The notes below the pieces were generated by a model that was given only the letters and a program-made list of their open reading frames with translations, had not been told where the DNA came from and did no database searches. Shown here one piece after another: positions 1 through 6,491 of a stretch of DNA of 9,675 nucleotides. The stretch spans positions 1-9,675 of the forward strand of contig REEF01001034.1 in assembly GCA_007695205.1 (NCBI GenBank). The letters run 5' to 3'. Positions within the stretch are counted from its first letter, which is position 1, and the number at the start of each line of letters is the position of its first letter. This stretch comes from Planctomycetaceae bacterium. Lineage in GTDB: Bacteria; Planctomycetota; Planctomycetia; Pirellulales; Pirellulaceae. The translations under genes were made by a program, and so were the position numbers.

Positions 1-73
1 CCCAACCTACAAAGATGCGCGCACCGTGCACGCATCCTACAGGTGAAGACTCTAAGGATGGATTGAACGGAAT

Positions 74-319
74 ATGAACGCACAGGAGTTTCTTGACACC
101 ATGGAAAATCTGACGATCGACGCACGCGGGCTGTCCTGCCCTCAGCCGGTTTTGATGACTCGACAAGCGATCGGCGGCTTGACCACCGGGACGGTCGAGA
201 TCCTGGTGGATTCCGTGACCTCATGCGAAAACATCAGCCGTTTTGCGAAAACATCCGGCTGGAATCCCATCACCGAAGCAACTCCGACGGGCGACTATCG
301 AGTGGTGCTCGAGCGATGA
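74..319 (+). CDS. TusA/YedF-like sulfur (or selenium) carrier protein
   Basis: An 81-residue TusA/SirA/YedF-fold protein. The family carries sulfur, and perhaps selenium, as a persulfide on one conserved cysteine in the cytoplasm. The signature is visible near the N-terminus as DARGLSCPQPV, giving C22-P23-x-P25; ENISRFAKTSGW at about 52-63 matches the second conserved block of YedF-like members. There is no C-terminal DsrE-like domain, so it is a stand-alone TusA domain rather than full YedF. A second cysteine (C51) lies just before the ENISRFA block. The stop overlaps the start of the cysteine desulfurase gene (ATGA at 316-319), implying translational coupling with the likely sulfur donor. 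The start is uncertain: ATG 74 has only a distant AAGGA (54-58), and ATG 101 (residue 10) has AGGAG at 84-88. Family is secure; S versus Se is not decided by the sequence. Confidence 0.9.
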   Translation: MNAQEFLDTMENLTIDARGLSCPQPVLMTRQAIGGLTTGTVEILVDSVTSCENISRFAKTSGWNPITEATPTGDYRVVLER

Positions 320-1491
320 TGTCACTTCCGGACTCGAACGCGACGATCTACTTGGACCACGCGGCAACCTCCTGGCCCAAACGCCCGGAGGTCATCCAAG
401 CGATGGTGGATTTCTGCCAGCACATGGGAGGGAACCCGGGCCGGTCCGGCCATCGGTTGTCCCTGGCTGCCAGCCGAATCGTCTACGAAACGCGCGAAGC
501 CGTCGCAGAACTGCTGGGAATGCCCGACCCCATGCGAGTGATCTTCACCGGCAACGCCACCCAGGCAATCAATCTTGCGCTCCGCGGGTGGCTGCGTCCA
601 GGAGATCGAGTCGTCACAACCGGCAGCGAACACAACGCCGTGATGCGGCCTTTGCGGGACTTGCAGCGTGAAGGGGTCCACGTCACGGTCATCCCTTGCC
701 AAAGCGATGGCTCCGTCGATTTGCAACAGGCTGCAGCGATCATTGCGCCGGGCACTCGGATGGTTGCGATCAGCCATGCGAGCAACGTCTCGGGAGCCCG
801 GATGCCGATCACTGAATTCGCGCACCTGGCTCACCAAGCCGGTGCTTTATTGTTGGTGGATGCCGCCCAAACCGCTGGCCTGCTGCCGATCGACGTGACT
901 CGGCAAGGGATCGATCTGTTAGCGTTTACCGGCCACAAGAGCCTGCAAGGGCCCATGGGTACCGGCGGATTAGTGATCGGCGACGGCGTCGATCCCTCGC
1001 GGCTTCGTCCCCTGATCCAAGGTGGTACTGGCAGCCGTTCGGCGGACGAAATCCAGCCGGAACTGTTACCCGACAAGTTCGAAAGCGGGACACCCAACGG
1101 CGTCGGCATCGCCGGACTGGGGGCCGGTGTGCGATGGGTGCTCAACCAAGGAATCCAGACGCTACGCGAGCACGACCGAGAGCTGTCCCGATTGCTGGTC
1201 CAGGGGCTGAGCGCGATCCCCCAAGTAACCTTGTACGGTCCCAGCGACCCGAACCATCGGGTGGCGACCGTGTCGTTTACTGTTTCCGACCGACAGGTGT
1301 CCGAGATCGGTGGGCTGTTGGACGAGCGATTCGACATTCTTTGCCGAGTTGGCTTGCACTGTGCCCCGGCGGCTCATCGTACCTTGGGCACCTTTCCCGA
1401 AGGCACCGTACGTTTTGCCGCCGGCCCCTCGATCCAGCCCCTGCAGGTGCGGCAGGCCGTGGCGGCTGTGGAGCAAATCGTCCAGTCATGA
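316..1491 (+). CDS. Class V PLP-dependent cysteine desulfurase, TIGR01977-like
   Basis: A 391-residue aminotransferase class V enzyme of the NifS/SufS/Csd superfamily. It should remove sulfur from cysteine (possibly Se from selenocysteine) and form an enzyme-bound persulfide. The N-terminal IYLDHAATSWPKRPEV (11-26) and GGNPGRSGHRLSL (38-50) are typical of the TIGR01977 branch rather than of IscS. Cofactor-site residues visible are H107 (SEHNAV), D182 (VDAAQ) and the Schiff-base lysine K208 (FTGHKSLQGP). The catalytic cysteine is C349 in RVGLHCAPAAHRTLGT, followed by GTVRFAAGPS. The reading frame extends upstream to 223, but that part lies wholly inside the TusA-like gene. ATG 316 (ATGA overlap with its stop) or ATG 319 is the credible start. 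The 3' end overlaps the DUF3343 start by ATGA at 1488-1491. Its position between two carrier proteins suggests it is a dedicated donor rather than the general Fe-S desulfurase. Confidence 0.93.
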   Translation: MMSLPDSNATIYLDHAATSWPKRPEVIQAMVDFCQHMGGNPGRSGHRLSLAASRIVYETREAVAELLGMPDPMRVIFTGNATQAINLALRGWLRPGDRVVTTGSEHNAVMRPLRDLQREGVHVTVIPCQSDGSVDLQQAAAIIAPGTRMVAISHASNVSGARMPITEFAHLAHQAGALLLVDAAQTAGLLPIDVTRQGIDLLAFTGHKSLQGPMGTGGLVIGDGVDPSRLRPLIQGGTGSRSADEIQPELLPDKFESGTPNGVGIAGLGAGVRWVLNQGIQTLREHDRELSRLLVQGLSAIPQVTLYGPSDPNHRVATVSFTVSDRQVSEIGGLLDERFDILCRVGLHCAPAAHRTLGTFPEGTVRFAAGPSIQPLQVRQAVAAVEQIVQS

Positions 1492-1712
1492 ATCCGTACG
1501 GCGTCGTCCTGTTCCACACGACTTCCTCGGCGATGCGAGCCGAAAAGACGCTGCTGCGCGCTGGGCTGGAAATCAAAATGATTCCGACGCCTCGCCAGTT
1601 CTCTAGCGATTGCGGAATCGCCTTGCGTTTCGATCGGCCCCAGACGCCCGCCGTGCAAGAGATGCTGGACGCGGCTCGAGTCGAAACCGCCGGAATTCAC
1701 CCCCTGGATTGA
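1488..1712 (+). CDS. DUF3343 putative Se/S carrier-like protein
   Basis: A 74-residue protein matching DUF3343 (Pfam Se_S_carrier, PF11823) in size and pattern. The N-terminal strand GVVLFHTTSSAMRAEKTLL is followed by the IPTPRQFSSDCGIALRF block, with the conserved cysteine C42 in a D-C-G context. The function is unproven in the family; the cysteine is proposed to carry S or Se. It starts inside the stop of the cysteine desulfurase gene (ATGA, 1488-1491), so the two are almost certainly co-translated. The carrier/desulfurase/carrier order fits a persulfide or perselenide relay. The last 16 nt overlap, tail to tail, the 3' end of the VanZ-like gene on the other strand. Family call is good from the motif; the role in the cell is inferred from family and neighbours. 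Confidence 0.85.
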   Translation: MNPYGVVLFHTTSSAMRAEKTLLRAGLEIKMIPTPRQFSSDCGIALRFDRPQTPAVQEMLDAARVETAGIHPLD

Positions 1713-2125
1713 TCAGCTCGCGTCCAGCCCCATCCGATGACAGCCCAGTTCTCGTAAACCCCCAAGGCCAGACGTTGGATGGTCAAACCGACCGCGATCC
1801 CCTGGGCGTTCGCCACCCAATCAAAAAAATCGGCATGTCGGCCAGGGATCGGAATCTGGGATAATTCATCCAATGCACCGTAGCAAAGTAGGATCACAGC
1901 CATCCACAAATAGGTGTCCCAGCGGGGCCGATAGTGGGCGGTCACGGTGCAGGCAAACAGGAAAGACAGCCCCAAATAGCCCAAAAAGTGCAGCCATTTG
2001 TCCCCGATACCCGTATCCATCACGGCAGACGCCGGCAGATGGGTCCCCGTGAACAACAGGATCCAATAGACCACCAGACCTGCAGTGATCAGCCGAACGG
2101 CCAAGCGGGAAATCAGCAGGATCAT
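1697..2125 (-). CDS. VanZ-like family small membrane protein
   Basis: A 142-residue hydrophobic protein of the VanZ-like family. The diagnostic blocks are DKWLHFLGYLGLSFLF near the middle and, about 40 residues on, YGALDELSQ followed by GRHADFFDWVANAQGI. Several hydrophobic stretches predict about four membrane segments: an N-terminal one (LITAGLVVYWILLF), FLGYLGLSFLFACTV, LWMAVILLCYGAL and a weaker one beginning in the DWVANAQGIAVGL region. The frame opens at a TTG (2137), but ATG 2125 is preceded by GGAG at 2135-2132 with 6-nt spacing, so ATG 2125 was chosen. VanZ is named for a teicoplanin-resistance accessory protein, yet most VanZ-like proteins have no known function and nothing here points to antibiotic resistance. 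The gene is monocistronic in this window, divergent from the DUF1080 gene, and overlaps the DUF3343 gene by 16 nt at its 3' end. Confidence 0.85.
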   Translation of the reverse strand: MILLISRLAVRLITAGLVVYWILLFTGTHLPASAVMDTGIGDKWLHFLGYLGLSFLFACTVTAHYRPRWDTYLWMAVILLCYGALDELSQIPIPGRHADFFDWVANAQGIAVGLTIQRLALGVYENWAVIGWGWTRADQSRG

Positions 2126-2131
2126 CAACAG

Positions 2132-2135
2132 CTCC
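2132..2135 (-). promoter_or_regulatory. Shine-Dalgarno fixing the VanZ-like start
   Basis: On the minus strand GGAG lies 6 nt before ATG 2125. No comparable motif precedes the upstream TTG at 2137, only a T-run. This supports the 142-residue form over the 146-residue one. Confidence 0.7.
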
Positions 2136-2208
2136 AAAAAAGTCAGTTACGGTAAGCTTCCCCTAGCATCGCTGGTCAATTAGGCTGGTAAAGAAGCGGA
2201 GAGTTCCC

Positions 2209-3153
2209 ATGCATTATCACCCAACCAAACCGGCAAGCAAACGTGGCACGACCGCCTGCGTGACCTTGATCCTCGTTGCCACGTTGACGGTTGCGACCAA
2301 CCAGCCGATCGTGGGAAACGATTCCAGGCTCTGTCAGAAAAGGGGGCTGACCCTCTCCGGGCACACCGTATTTCCCGAGTTTTCAGCGTGCCCTCCAAAG
2401 GGTCAGACCCCTTTTCTGACAGAGCTTATAGCACGGTCTGCTTTGTTCAGACGTTCCACGACCTGCGGGGCGGCATGTTTACAGCATGGGCGAAAGTCAT
2501 GCAACATCGACTTTCGCAGACCGTCACGCCATCGTGCCGCAGCGGAACATGGTTGGGATCGAGCATCCAGGTACCAGGCCTTAGCGAAAACACCTTCCCA
2601 GCCCCCCTGGTTGCCGCTATTTGATGGAACCAGCCTGGAAGGGTGGCAAGTGACAAATTTCGGAGGCGAAGGCGAGGTCACTGTCGAGGATGGGAAGATC
2701 GTGATGCATTTTGGTCAGATGATGACCGGAATCACGTACCAGGGCGATTTCCCTGTGACTGACTATGAAATTCGATGGGAGGCCATGCGAATGGACGGAA
2801 TCGATTTTTTCTGCGGATTGACGTTTCCGGTTGGCCAATCACATTGTACTTTCATCGCAGCGGGTTGGGCGGGAGCCGTGGTCGGGCTTTCGAGTATCGA
2901 TAACAAGGATGCGTCGGAGAACGATTCGACCACTTTCCTGAGATTCGAAAACGGGCGTTGGTATCATTTTCGGGTTCGAGTCACCGACGATCGGATTCGC
3001 GTCTGGATCGATGAGCGGCCGATGATCGACCAACCGCTGGAGGGCCGCCGCATCGAAACTCGCCCGGAGGTCGACTTATCCAAGCCACTGGGGTTCGCTG
3101 CTTGGCAAAGTCGAGCTGCTTTACGGGCAATCTCCTATCGGCGTTTGGAATAG
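2209..3153 (+). CDS. Secreted DUF1080 (3-keto-disaccharide hydrolase-like) protein
   Basis: A 314-residue predicted exported protein. Residues about 1-36 resemble a signal peptide: a basic start (KPASKR) then the hydrophobic TTACVTLILVATLTVA. From about residue 133 to the end lies a single DUF1080 domain (PF06439, concanavalin-like beta sandwich), recognised by LPLFDGTSLEGWQ, then YEIRWEAMRMDGIDFF, FENGRWYHFRVRVTDDRIRV and the closing GFAAWQSRAALRAISYRR. The family includes 3-keto-disaccharide hydrolases and many planctomycete proteins of unknown substrate; no specific activity can be assigned. Start ATG 2209 has GGAG at 2198-2201, 7 nt upstream. The oddity is residues about 40-130. The first third is encoded by a REP-like inverted repeat (2328-2425), and the rest is a Cys/Arg-rich linker containing another hairpin. 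Neither looks like normal domain sequence, yet the frame stays open. The domain is certain; whether the N-terminal half is expressed as drawn is less so. tadA follows after 6 nt. Confidence 0.8.
   Translation: MHYHPTKPASKRGTTACVTLILVATLTVATNQPIVGNDSRLCQKRGLTLSGHTVFPEFSACPPKGQTPFLTELIARSALFRRSTTCGAACLQHGRKSCNIDFRRPSRHRAAAEHGWDRASRYQALAKTPSQPPWLPLFDGTSLEGWQVTNFGGEGEVTVEDGKIVMHFGQMMTGITYQGDFPVTDYEIRWEAMRMDGIDFFCGLTFPVGQSHCTFIAAGWAGAVVGLSSIDNKDASENDSTTFLRFENGRWYHFRVRVTDDRIRVWIDERPMIDQPLEGRRIETRPEVDLSKPLGFAAWQSRAALRAISYRRLE
2328..2425. repeat. REP-like palindromic element (27-bp inverted arms)
   Basis: Two 27-bp arms, 2328-2354 and 2399-2425, are inverted copies matching at 26 of 27 positions, separated by a 44-nt spacer. 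Each begins GCTCTGTCAGAAAAGGGG (read inward) and continues with CTGACCCT. The right arm itself holds a perfect small palindrome, GGGTC-A-GACCC (2400-2410), and GTCAG/CTGAC pairs occur within each arm. This organisation, with a GGGTCTGACCC core, resembles REP/BIME elements mobilised by RAYT (Y1-type) transposases. No transposase is encoded in the window and no clear target-site duplication was seen. The element lies wholly inside the DUF1080 gene, between signal peptide and domain. Element length is 98 nt, not a multiple of three, so flanking changes must have kept the frame if it was inserted. Confidence 0.8.
2490..2517. repeat. 9-bp perfect hairpin in DUF1080 linker
   Basis: GCGAAAGTC (2490-2498) and GACTTTCGC (2509-2517) form a perfect 9-bp inverted repeat around a 10-nt loop. 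It lies in the Cys/Arg-rich linker of the DUF1080 gene, 64 nt after the REP-like element. No T-tract follows, so it is not a typical intrinsic terminator. It may belong to the same inserted block or be a separate small repeat; no second copy is present in the window. Confidence 0.6.
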
Positions 3154-3159
3154 AGGTCC

Positions 3160-3618
3160 ATGCACGAACTCTACATGGGAAAGGCTTTACGCGAAGCGGA
3201 GCAGGCGTTTCGCGAAGACGAAGTGCCGGTCGGTGCCGTCATCGTCCACGATGGGCGGATGGTTGGCTCGGCTCACAATCAACGCGAGCAGCTACGCGAC
3301 CCCACAGCGCATGCGGAGATGATCGCGATCACCCAGGCGGCCGCGGCATTGGGCAGTTGGCGACTGGAGGGCTGCACCTTGTACGTCACGCTCGAACCCT
3401 GCCCGATGTGCGCGGGTGCGATCCTGTTAGCCAGAATCCCTTCGCTGGTATATGGGGCATCCGACCCCAAAGCGGGCGCTGTGGACTCGCTTTTTGGCCT
3501 GATGAACGATTCGCGGTTAAACCATCAGGTGCAGGTCGTACGACATGTGTTGGCTGATCAATGTGGAGAGATACTCACCCGCTTCTTTCAGGAGAAAAGG
3601 CAGTTGGGAAAAAAATAG
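3160..3618 (+). CDS. tadA: tRNA-specific adenosine deaminase TadA
   Basis: A 152-residue cytidine/deoxycytidylate deaminase-fold enzyme. TadA converts A34 to inosine in the wobble position of tRNA-Arg(ACG). The zinc-site motifs are complete: TAHAEM with H51 as ligand and E53 as proton shuttle, and PCPMCAGAIL with C81 and C84 as ligands. VPVGAVIVHDG (22-32), the asparagine in SAHNQRE (N40) and the DPTAHAE context are those of TadA rather than of other deaminases. The end, EILTRFFQEKRQ, fits the family's C-terminal helix. ATG 3160 follows AGAGG (3152-3156) at short spacing and lies 6 nt after the DUF1080 stop, so the two genes are probably on one transcript, although their functions are unrelated. 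Length is normal (E. coli about 167). Confidence 0.96.
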   Translation: MHELYMGKALREAEQAFREDEVPVGAVIVHDGRMVGSAHNQREQLRDPTAHAEMIAITQAAAALGSWRLEGCTLYVTLEPCPMCAGAILLARIPSLVYGASDPKAGAVDSLFGLMNDSRLNHQVQVVRHVLADQCGEILTRFFQEKRQLGKK

Positions 3619-3775
3619 AAATGTGGTAACATGCGTCGTCAATGGCAGTTGGTGGCTCTGAGAGATCACCAGCAGCTTTGGCGGCAGGGCAAAATTTCCG
3701 GGGACAAAGCTTTAAAATTACCTCTGCAAGGTCGACGACCGTGTATCCTAAGATTCCCTATTTGTAAGGAGTGTC
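3619..3775. other. Intergenic region with RBS, no clear promoter
   Basis: 157 nt between tadA and the large secreted-protein gene. An AT-rich TTTAAAATTA (3711-3720) could be a -10 region, but no well-spaced -35 hexamer was recognised. AAGGAG at 3766-3771 is the ribosome binding site of the next gene. No terminator hairpin with a T-tract, tRNA or small gene was seen. Confidence 0.4.
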
Positions 3776-5902
3776 ATGATGCCGCGTGTTCTACGGTTCT
3801 TCTTGGTGGTTGCCTTCGGCAGCGGCCTGATCCTGATGGGGAATCGTGCCGCGATCGCTCAGGAAGAGGCTGCGAGGGTCGATGCGGCGCTGAAGTCGCT
3901 TCACCAGTGGTTGGGGACGGGCGAAAGAAAAGAAGGCTGGCGGCGTTTTCTGATGTCCGATGTGCTCGAGTCCGAATTAAGGAGAGGGGATCAGGCCAAT
4001 CGCACGGCGGTCAAAAAAATTCTTGACCGCTACACAGCGGATGAATCGGGGCTCGCGATGCACCGTTTCGTCGCGGTTCGGCGTGCTCTACAGGCGTGGT
4101 TCGAGCAGTTGCCACCGCTGGACGCAGAACAATTGGCTTCTGCAGCACAGAAAGCTGGGCAACACTATGATGCCAAGGGCGATGCCCAAGTCCAGGAAGC
4201 TCGCCGTCGATTGGAACAGGCGGTTGCCAACCTGGAGCGTCTGATGGCTAGTCATCCCGCCCAGACGCGGATGGTTTGGCAGGACTACCTGGATTGGCCG
4301 CAGACCAAGGAGTTGCTGGCCAAGGAAGCTCCCGATCGAGATCAACTGCGATCGATCCTCGGTCGGTTGTATGCCAATGAAGAAGGCCTGGAATTGCCCG
4401 CTTTCCTTGCTTTTCGAGAAGCTTTGCAGGCCTACGTGGATGTGCAAACGTTTGCAACCAACCCGCGGGCCAAGGACTTCTATCAGCGTTACATCGATGA
4501 ATTGGCGACGCAGCTTGAGGCTTATCAGGAACAGACCGATGCCGAGACCGCCATCAGGATCGGTCAGATCCTTGGTTGGATGAGCCGGTTTGGACAGGCG
4601 ACCGAGTTGACCCAAGCGGTGCGACATCACTACTCGCGGCCGAATCTGTTCGTTCAGTTTTCCCAAGACATGATCCGCACGGGCATCGAAACAGACATCG
4701 AAGAACATACGTATGTGAGGGAAAACATTCTTGGCACCGCGATTCGAGGCCCCGCGACGCTGAAGGGTCGCGTCTCCATCGATCTGATCCCTAGCTCGGC
4801 AGGCGCGGCCATCGATCTCGTCATGACGGGTGTCACGCATTCCAATAACACCGGGCGGAACGGGCCGGTTTCGATTCATAGCACCGGGCTGACGACGGTC
4901 GATGCACGAAAACGCGTGGTGATCGATGCCGAAGGCCTCAGCTTACAACGCGCCCGAGCAGCATGCCGAACCTCCAGTCGCATCCATCGCATCTCGGCCA
5001 GATGCGGCGCGGTCGAGCGGATTGCGTGGAAACGTGCGGGTCAGACGAAATCCCAGGTCGAGGCGATTGCATCGCAACGCGCATCGCGGCGAGTGGCTGC
5101 CCAGATGGATTCCGAGGTGGTGGAGGTATTAGCGCCCGCCAAGGAGTTGTTCGCCGAACGGTTTCGAAATCCGCTGGTTCGTCGCGGCGGTTTTCCCCAG
5201 CAGTTCCTGCTGAACACCTGCGACGACCATCTGTTCATCCGGGTCTTGCAAGCCGCCACGGATCAATTGGCCGCACCGGACGAACCGCCCGAGTTGACGG
5301 CGGTCCACGACGTTGCCGCTCGGATCCACCAATCGCTGGTCGGAAACCTCTCCCAAGCCTACTTGGGTGGCGTCACGTGGACTGACGAGCGGATCGCGGA
5401 GTTTGCCGAGCGGCTGACCGGCGATATCCCTCCGGCTTTGGAGCGAATGCGAGATGAACCTCCCTGGTCGATCACGTTCGCCAACGAGCGGCCGTTGGAT
5501 GCTCGCTTCAACGACAACCAGATCACCATGATCCTGCGAGCGCGCCGGTTCACCCGCGGCGATCAGGAACTGCGGGAGAACATCGAGATTTCTGCGGTCT
5601 ATGATATCGAAAAGACGCAACAGGCATCGCGATTGACGCGGCGCGGCGAGGTGGAGGTCAAGTTCGGCGATGCCAAGACGCTTTCCGTCGGCAATGTAGC
5701 GATCAAGACGTTCGTCCGCAATAAATTCGAAAGCCTTTTCCAGGACGAGTTCCAATCGGACGGCGTGGCGCTGCCCGGCCGCTGGCGAATGGCGGGCAAG
5801 ATGCGTCTGGACCAACTGGTGTGCGACGGCGGCTGGCTGGTATTGGGCTGGCATCAACCAACCTTTGCGGACCTGGACGATCGACTGGCGGTCCGCGACT
5901 GA
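3776..5902 (+). CDS. Large secreted protein of unknown function with tandem repeats
   Basis: A 708-residue protein not recognised as any named family. Residues 1 to about 28 form a signal peptide (PRVLRFFLVVAFGSGLILMG, cleavage likely after AAIA), so it is exported. Two copies of an about 55-residue helical module follow, at about 55-110 and 168-222. Shared landmarks are W(R/Q)x(F/Y)L at the front, an IL-R-Y core followed by E-x-GL, and FxxxRxALQA at the end. A charged helical segment (139-157) separates them. Residues about 300-385 look beta-rich (TYVRENILGTAIRG, GRVSIDLIPSSAGAAIDLVM). The region 388-450 is Arg/Ala-rich, and 560-698 is again mixed. No catalytic motif was seen. AAGGAG at 3766-3771 lies 4 nt from ATG 3776 and 7 nt from ATG 3779, so the second ATG is equally or more likely. 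A small unknown gene follows 13 nt after the stop, probably in the same operon. Confidence 0.82.
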   Translation: MMPRVLRFFLVVAFGSGLILMGNRAAIAQEEAARVDAALKSLHQWLGTGERKEGWRRFLMSDVLESELRRGDQANRTAVKKILDRYTADESGLAMHRFVAVRRALQAWFEQLPPLDAEQLASAAQKAGQHYDAKGDAQVQEARRRLEQAVANLERLMASHPAQTRMVWQDYLDWPQTKELLAKEAPDRDQLRSILGRLYANEEGLELPAFLAFREALQAYVDVQTFATNPRAKDFYQRYIDELATQLEAYQEQTDAETAIRIGQILGWMSRFGQATELTQAVRHHYSRPNLFVQFSQDMIRTGIETDIEEHTYVRENILGTAIRGPATLKGRVSIDLIPSSAGAAIDLVMTGVTHSNNTGRNGPVSIHSTGLTTVDARKRVVIDAEGLSLQRARAACRTSSRIHRISARCGAVERIAWKRAGQTKSQVEAIASQRASRRVAAQMDSEVVEVLAPAKELFAERFRNPLVRRGGFPQQFLLNTCDDHLFIRVLQAATDQLAAPDEPPELTAVHDVAARIHQSLVGNLSQAYLGGVTWTDERIAEFAERLTGDIPPALERMRDEPPWSITFANERPLDARFNDNQITMILRARRFTRGDQELRENIEISAVYDIEKTQQASRLTRRGEVEVKFGDAKTLSVGNVAIKTFVRNKFESLFQDEFQSDGVALPGRWRMAGKMRLDQLVCDGGWLVLGWHQPTFADLDDRLAVRD

Positions 5903-5915
5903 GCAGGATGGAACG

Positions 5916-6392
5916 ATGGAACGTTGGGTGCTGATCGAATTTGATTGTCTACCGTTGCGAAGCCTCGGTCGTTTGGATATCCCGATCGATGCTTCGCCCG
6001 TCTATCGCGCGTTTTGCGAGCGGCTCAAGTCGGCTTACGAAAAGCATGGATCGCACAATTCGTATTACCTGCATCGGGCTCGATGTGTGTTTCATCTGAC
6101 CAACGATCCGCAGATCGGCCTGCTGGAGTTCCGGTTCGAGGGAGTCGTTTTGACCGATGATGACGATCTTCGCGCAACGCACGCGGATCTGGACGTCCAA
6201 TTGCAAGGCGAGACCTGCGGCTGGTTGACCGAGCCGGTGGTGCGATGGTTTCATGAGACGGTCAGCCACGCGGTGTTGGTCGAATTCAACCGCTTTATCA
6301 AAGCGGGCGATCTCGAGCAGACTCGTCAACGTATCGAAAAATTGGAGGCCGCCAGCGAAGAGAAGGGCGGTTTTCTTGGCATGTATCTTTGA
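5916..6392 (+). CDS. Conserved-looking hypothetical protein, 158 residues
   Basis: No family recognised. The 158-residue product has no signal peptide or membrane segment and should be cytoplasmic. It starts MERWVLIEFDCLPLRS, has a likely amphipathic helix around VYRAFCERLKSAYEKHG, an alternating beta-like middle (RCVFHLTNDP, GLLEFRFEGVVLTDDDD) and a C-terminal helical, coiled-coil-like part with a charged stretch (DLEQTRQRIEKLEAASEEK). The frame is open from 5865, overlapping the upstream gene, but ATG 5916 has AGGA at 5905-5908, 7 nt upstream, and lies 13 nt past the previous stop, so it was chosen. Close spacing to the large secreted protein suggests co-transcription. Coding status rests on length, codon pattern and the ribosome binding site; function is unknown. 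Confidence 0.78.
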   Translation: MERWVLIEFDCLPLRSLGRLDIPIDASPVYRAFCERLKSAYEKHGSHNSYYLHRARCVFHLTNDPQIGLLEFRFEGVVLTDDDDLRATHADLDVQLQGETCGWLTEPVVRWFHETVSHAVLVEFNRFIKAGDLEQTRQRIEKLEAASEEKGGFLGMYL

Positions 6393-6491
6393 GCCTGAGA
6401 CCCAGGCAAGCTGTGGGGAGCCCGGTATGTTTTGAACGGCATGCTGGAGCTTGTTGAGTAAGGAAACCATTTTTTTCGGCGAGCAGGATTG

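Noticed and set aside
1..77. Possible 3' end of an upstream plus-strand gene; one frame is open from base 3 and stops at 75-77, giving an ATGA overlap with the TusA-like start
   Set aside because: All three plus frames are open for at least 40 nt here, the residues match no family recognised, and the left edge truncates the evidence. The ATGA overlap is suggestive only.
223..315. Upstream extension of the cysteine desulfurase frame
   Set aside because: It lies entirely inside the TusA-like gene in another frame; known desulfurases of this type begin just before the IYLDHAATSW block.
4088..4879. Long minus-strand open frame (263 codons) opposite the secreted-protein gene
   Set aside because: Antisense shadow of a GC-rich gene; its translation shows no recognisable domain, while the plus-strand gene has a signal peptide, repeats and a ribosome binding site.
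5038..5048. GGGTCAGAC resembling the REP-like core inside the secreted-protein gene
   Set aside because: Short match without the palindromic partner or the flanking arm sequence; most likely chance.
4926..5132. Possible frameshift in the 708-residue gene, because residues about 388-450 are Arg/Ala-rich and another frame is open there
   Set aside because: The main frame stays open on both sides, and segments such as ERIAWKRA and QVEAIASQRASRRV read as plausible helices. The alternative frame is richer in Arg and Pro and joins nothing.
6393..6407. Small hairpin GCCTG/CAGGC directly after the 158-residue gene
   Set aside because: Five-bp stem with no T-tract; too weak to call a terminator. The T-run at about 6470-6476 is too far away.
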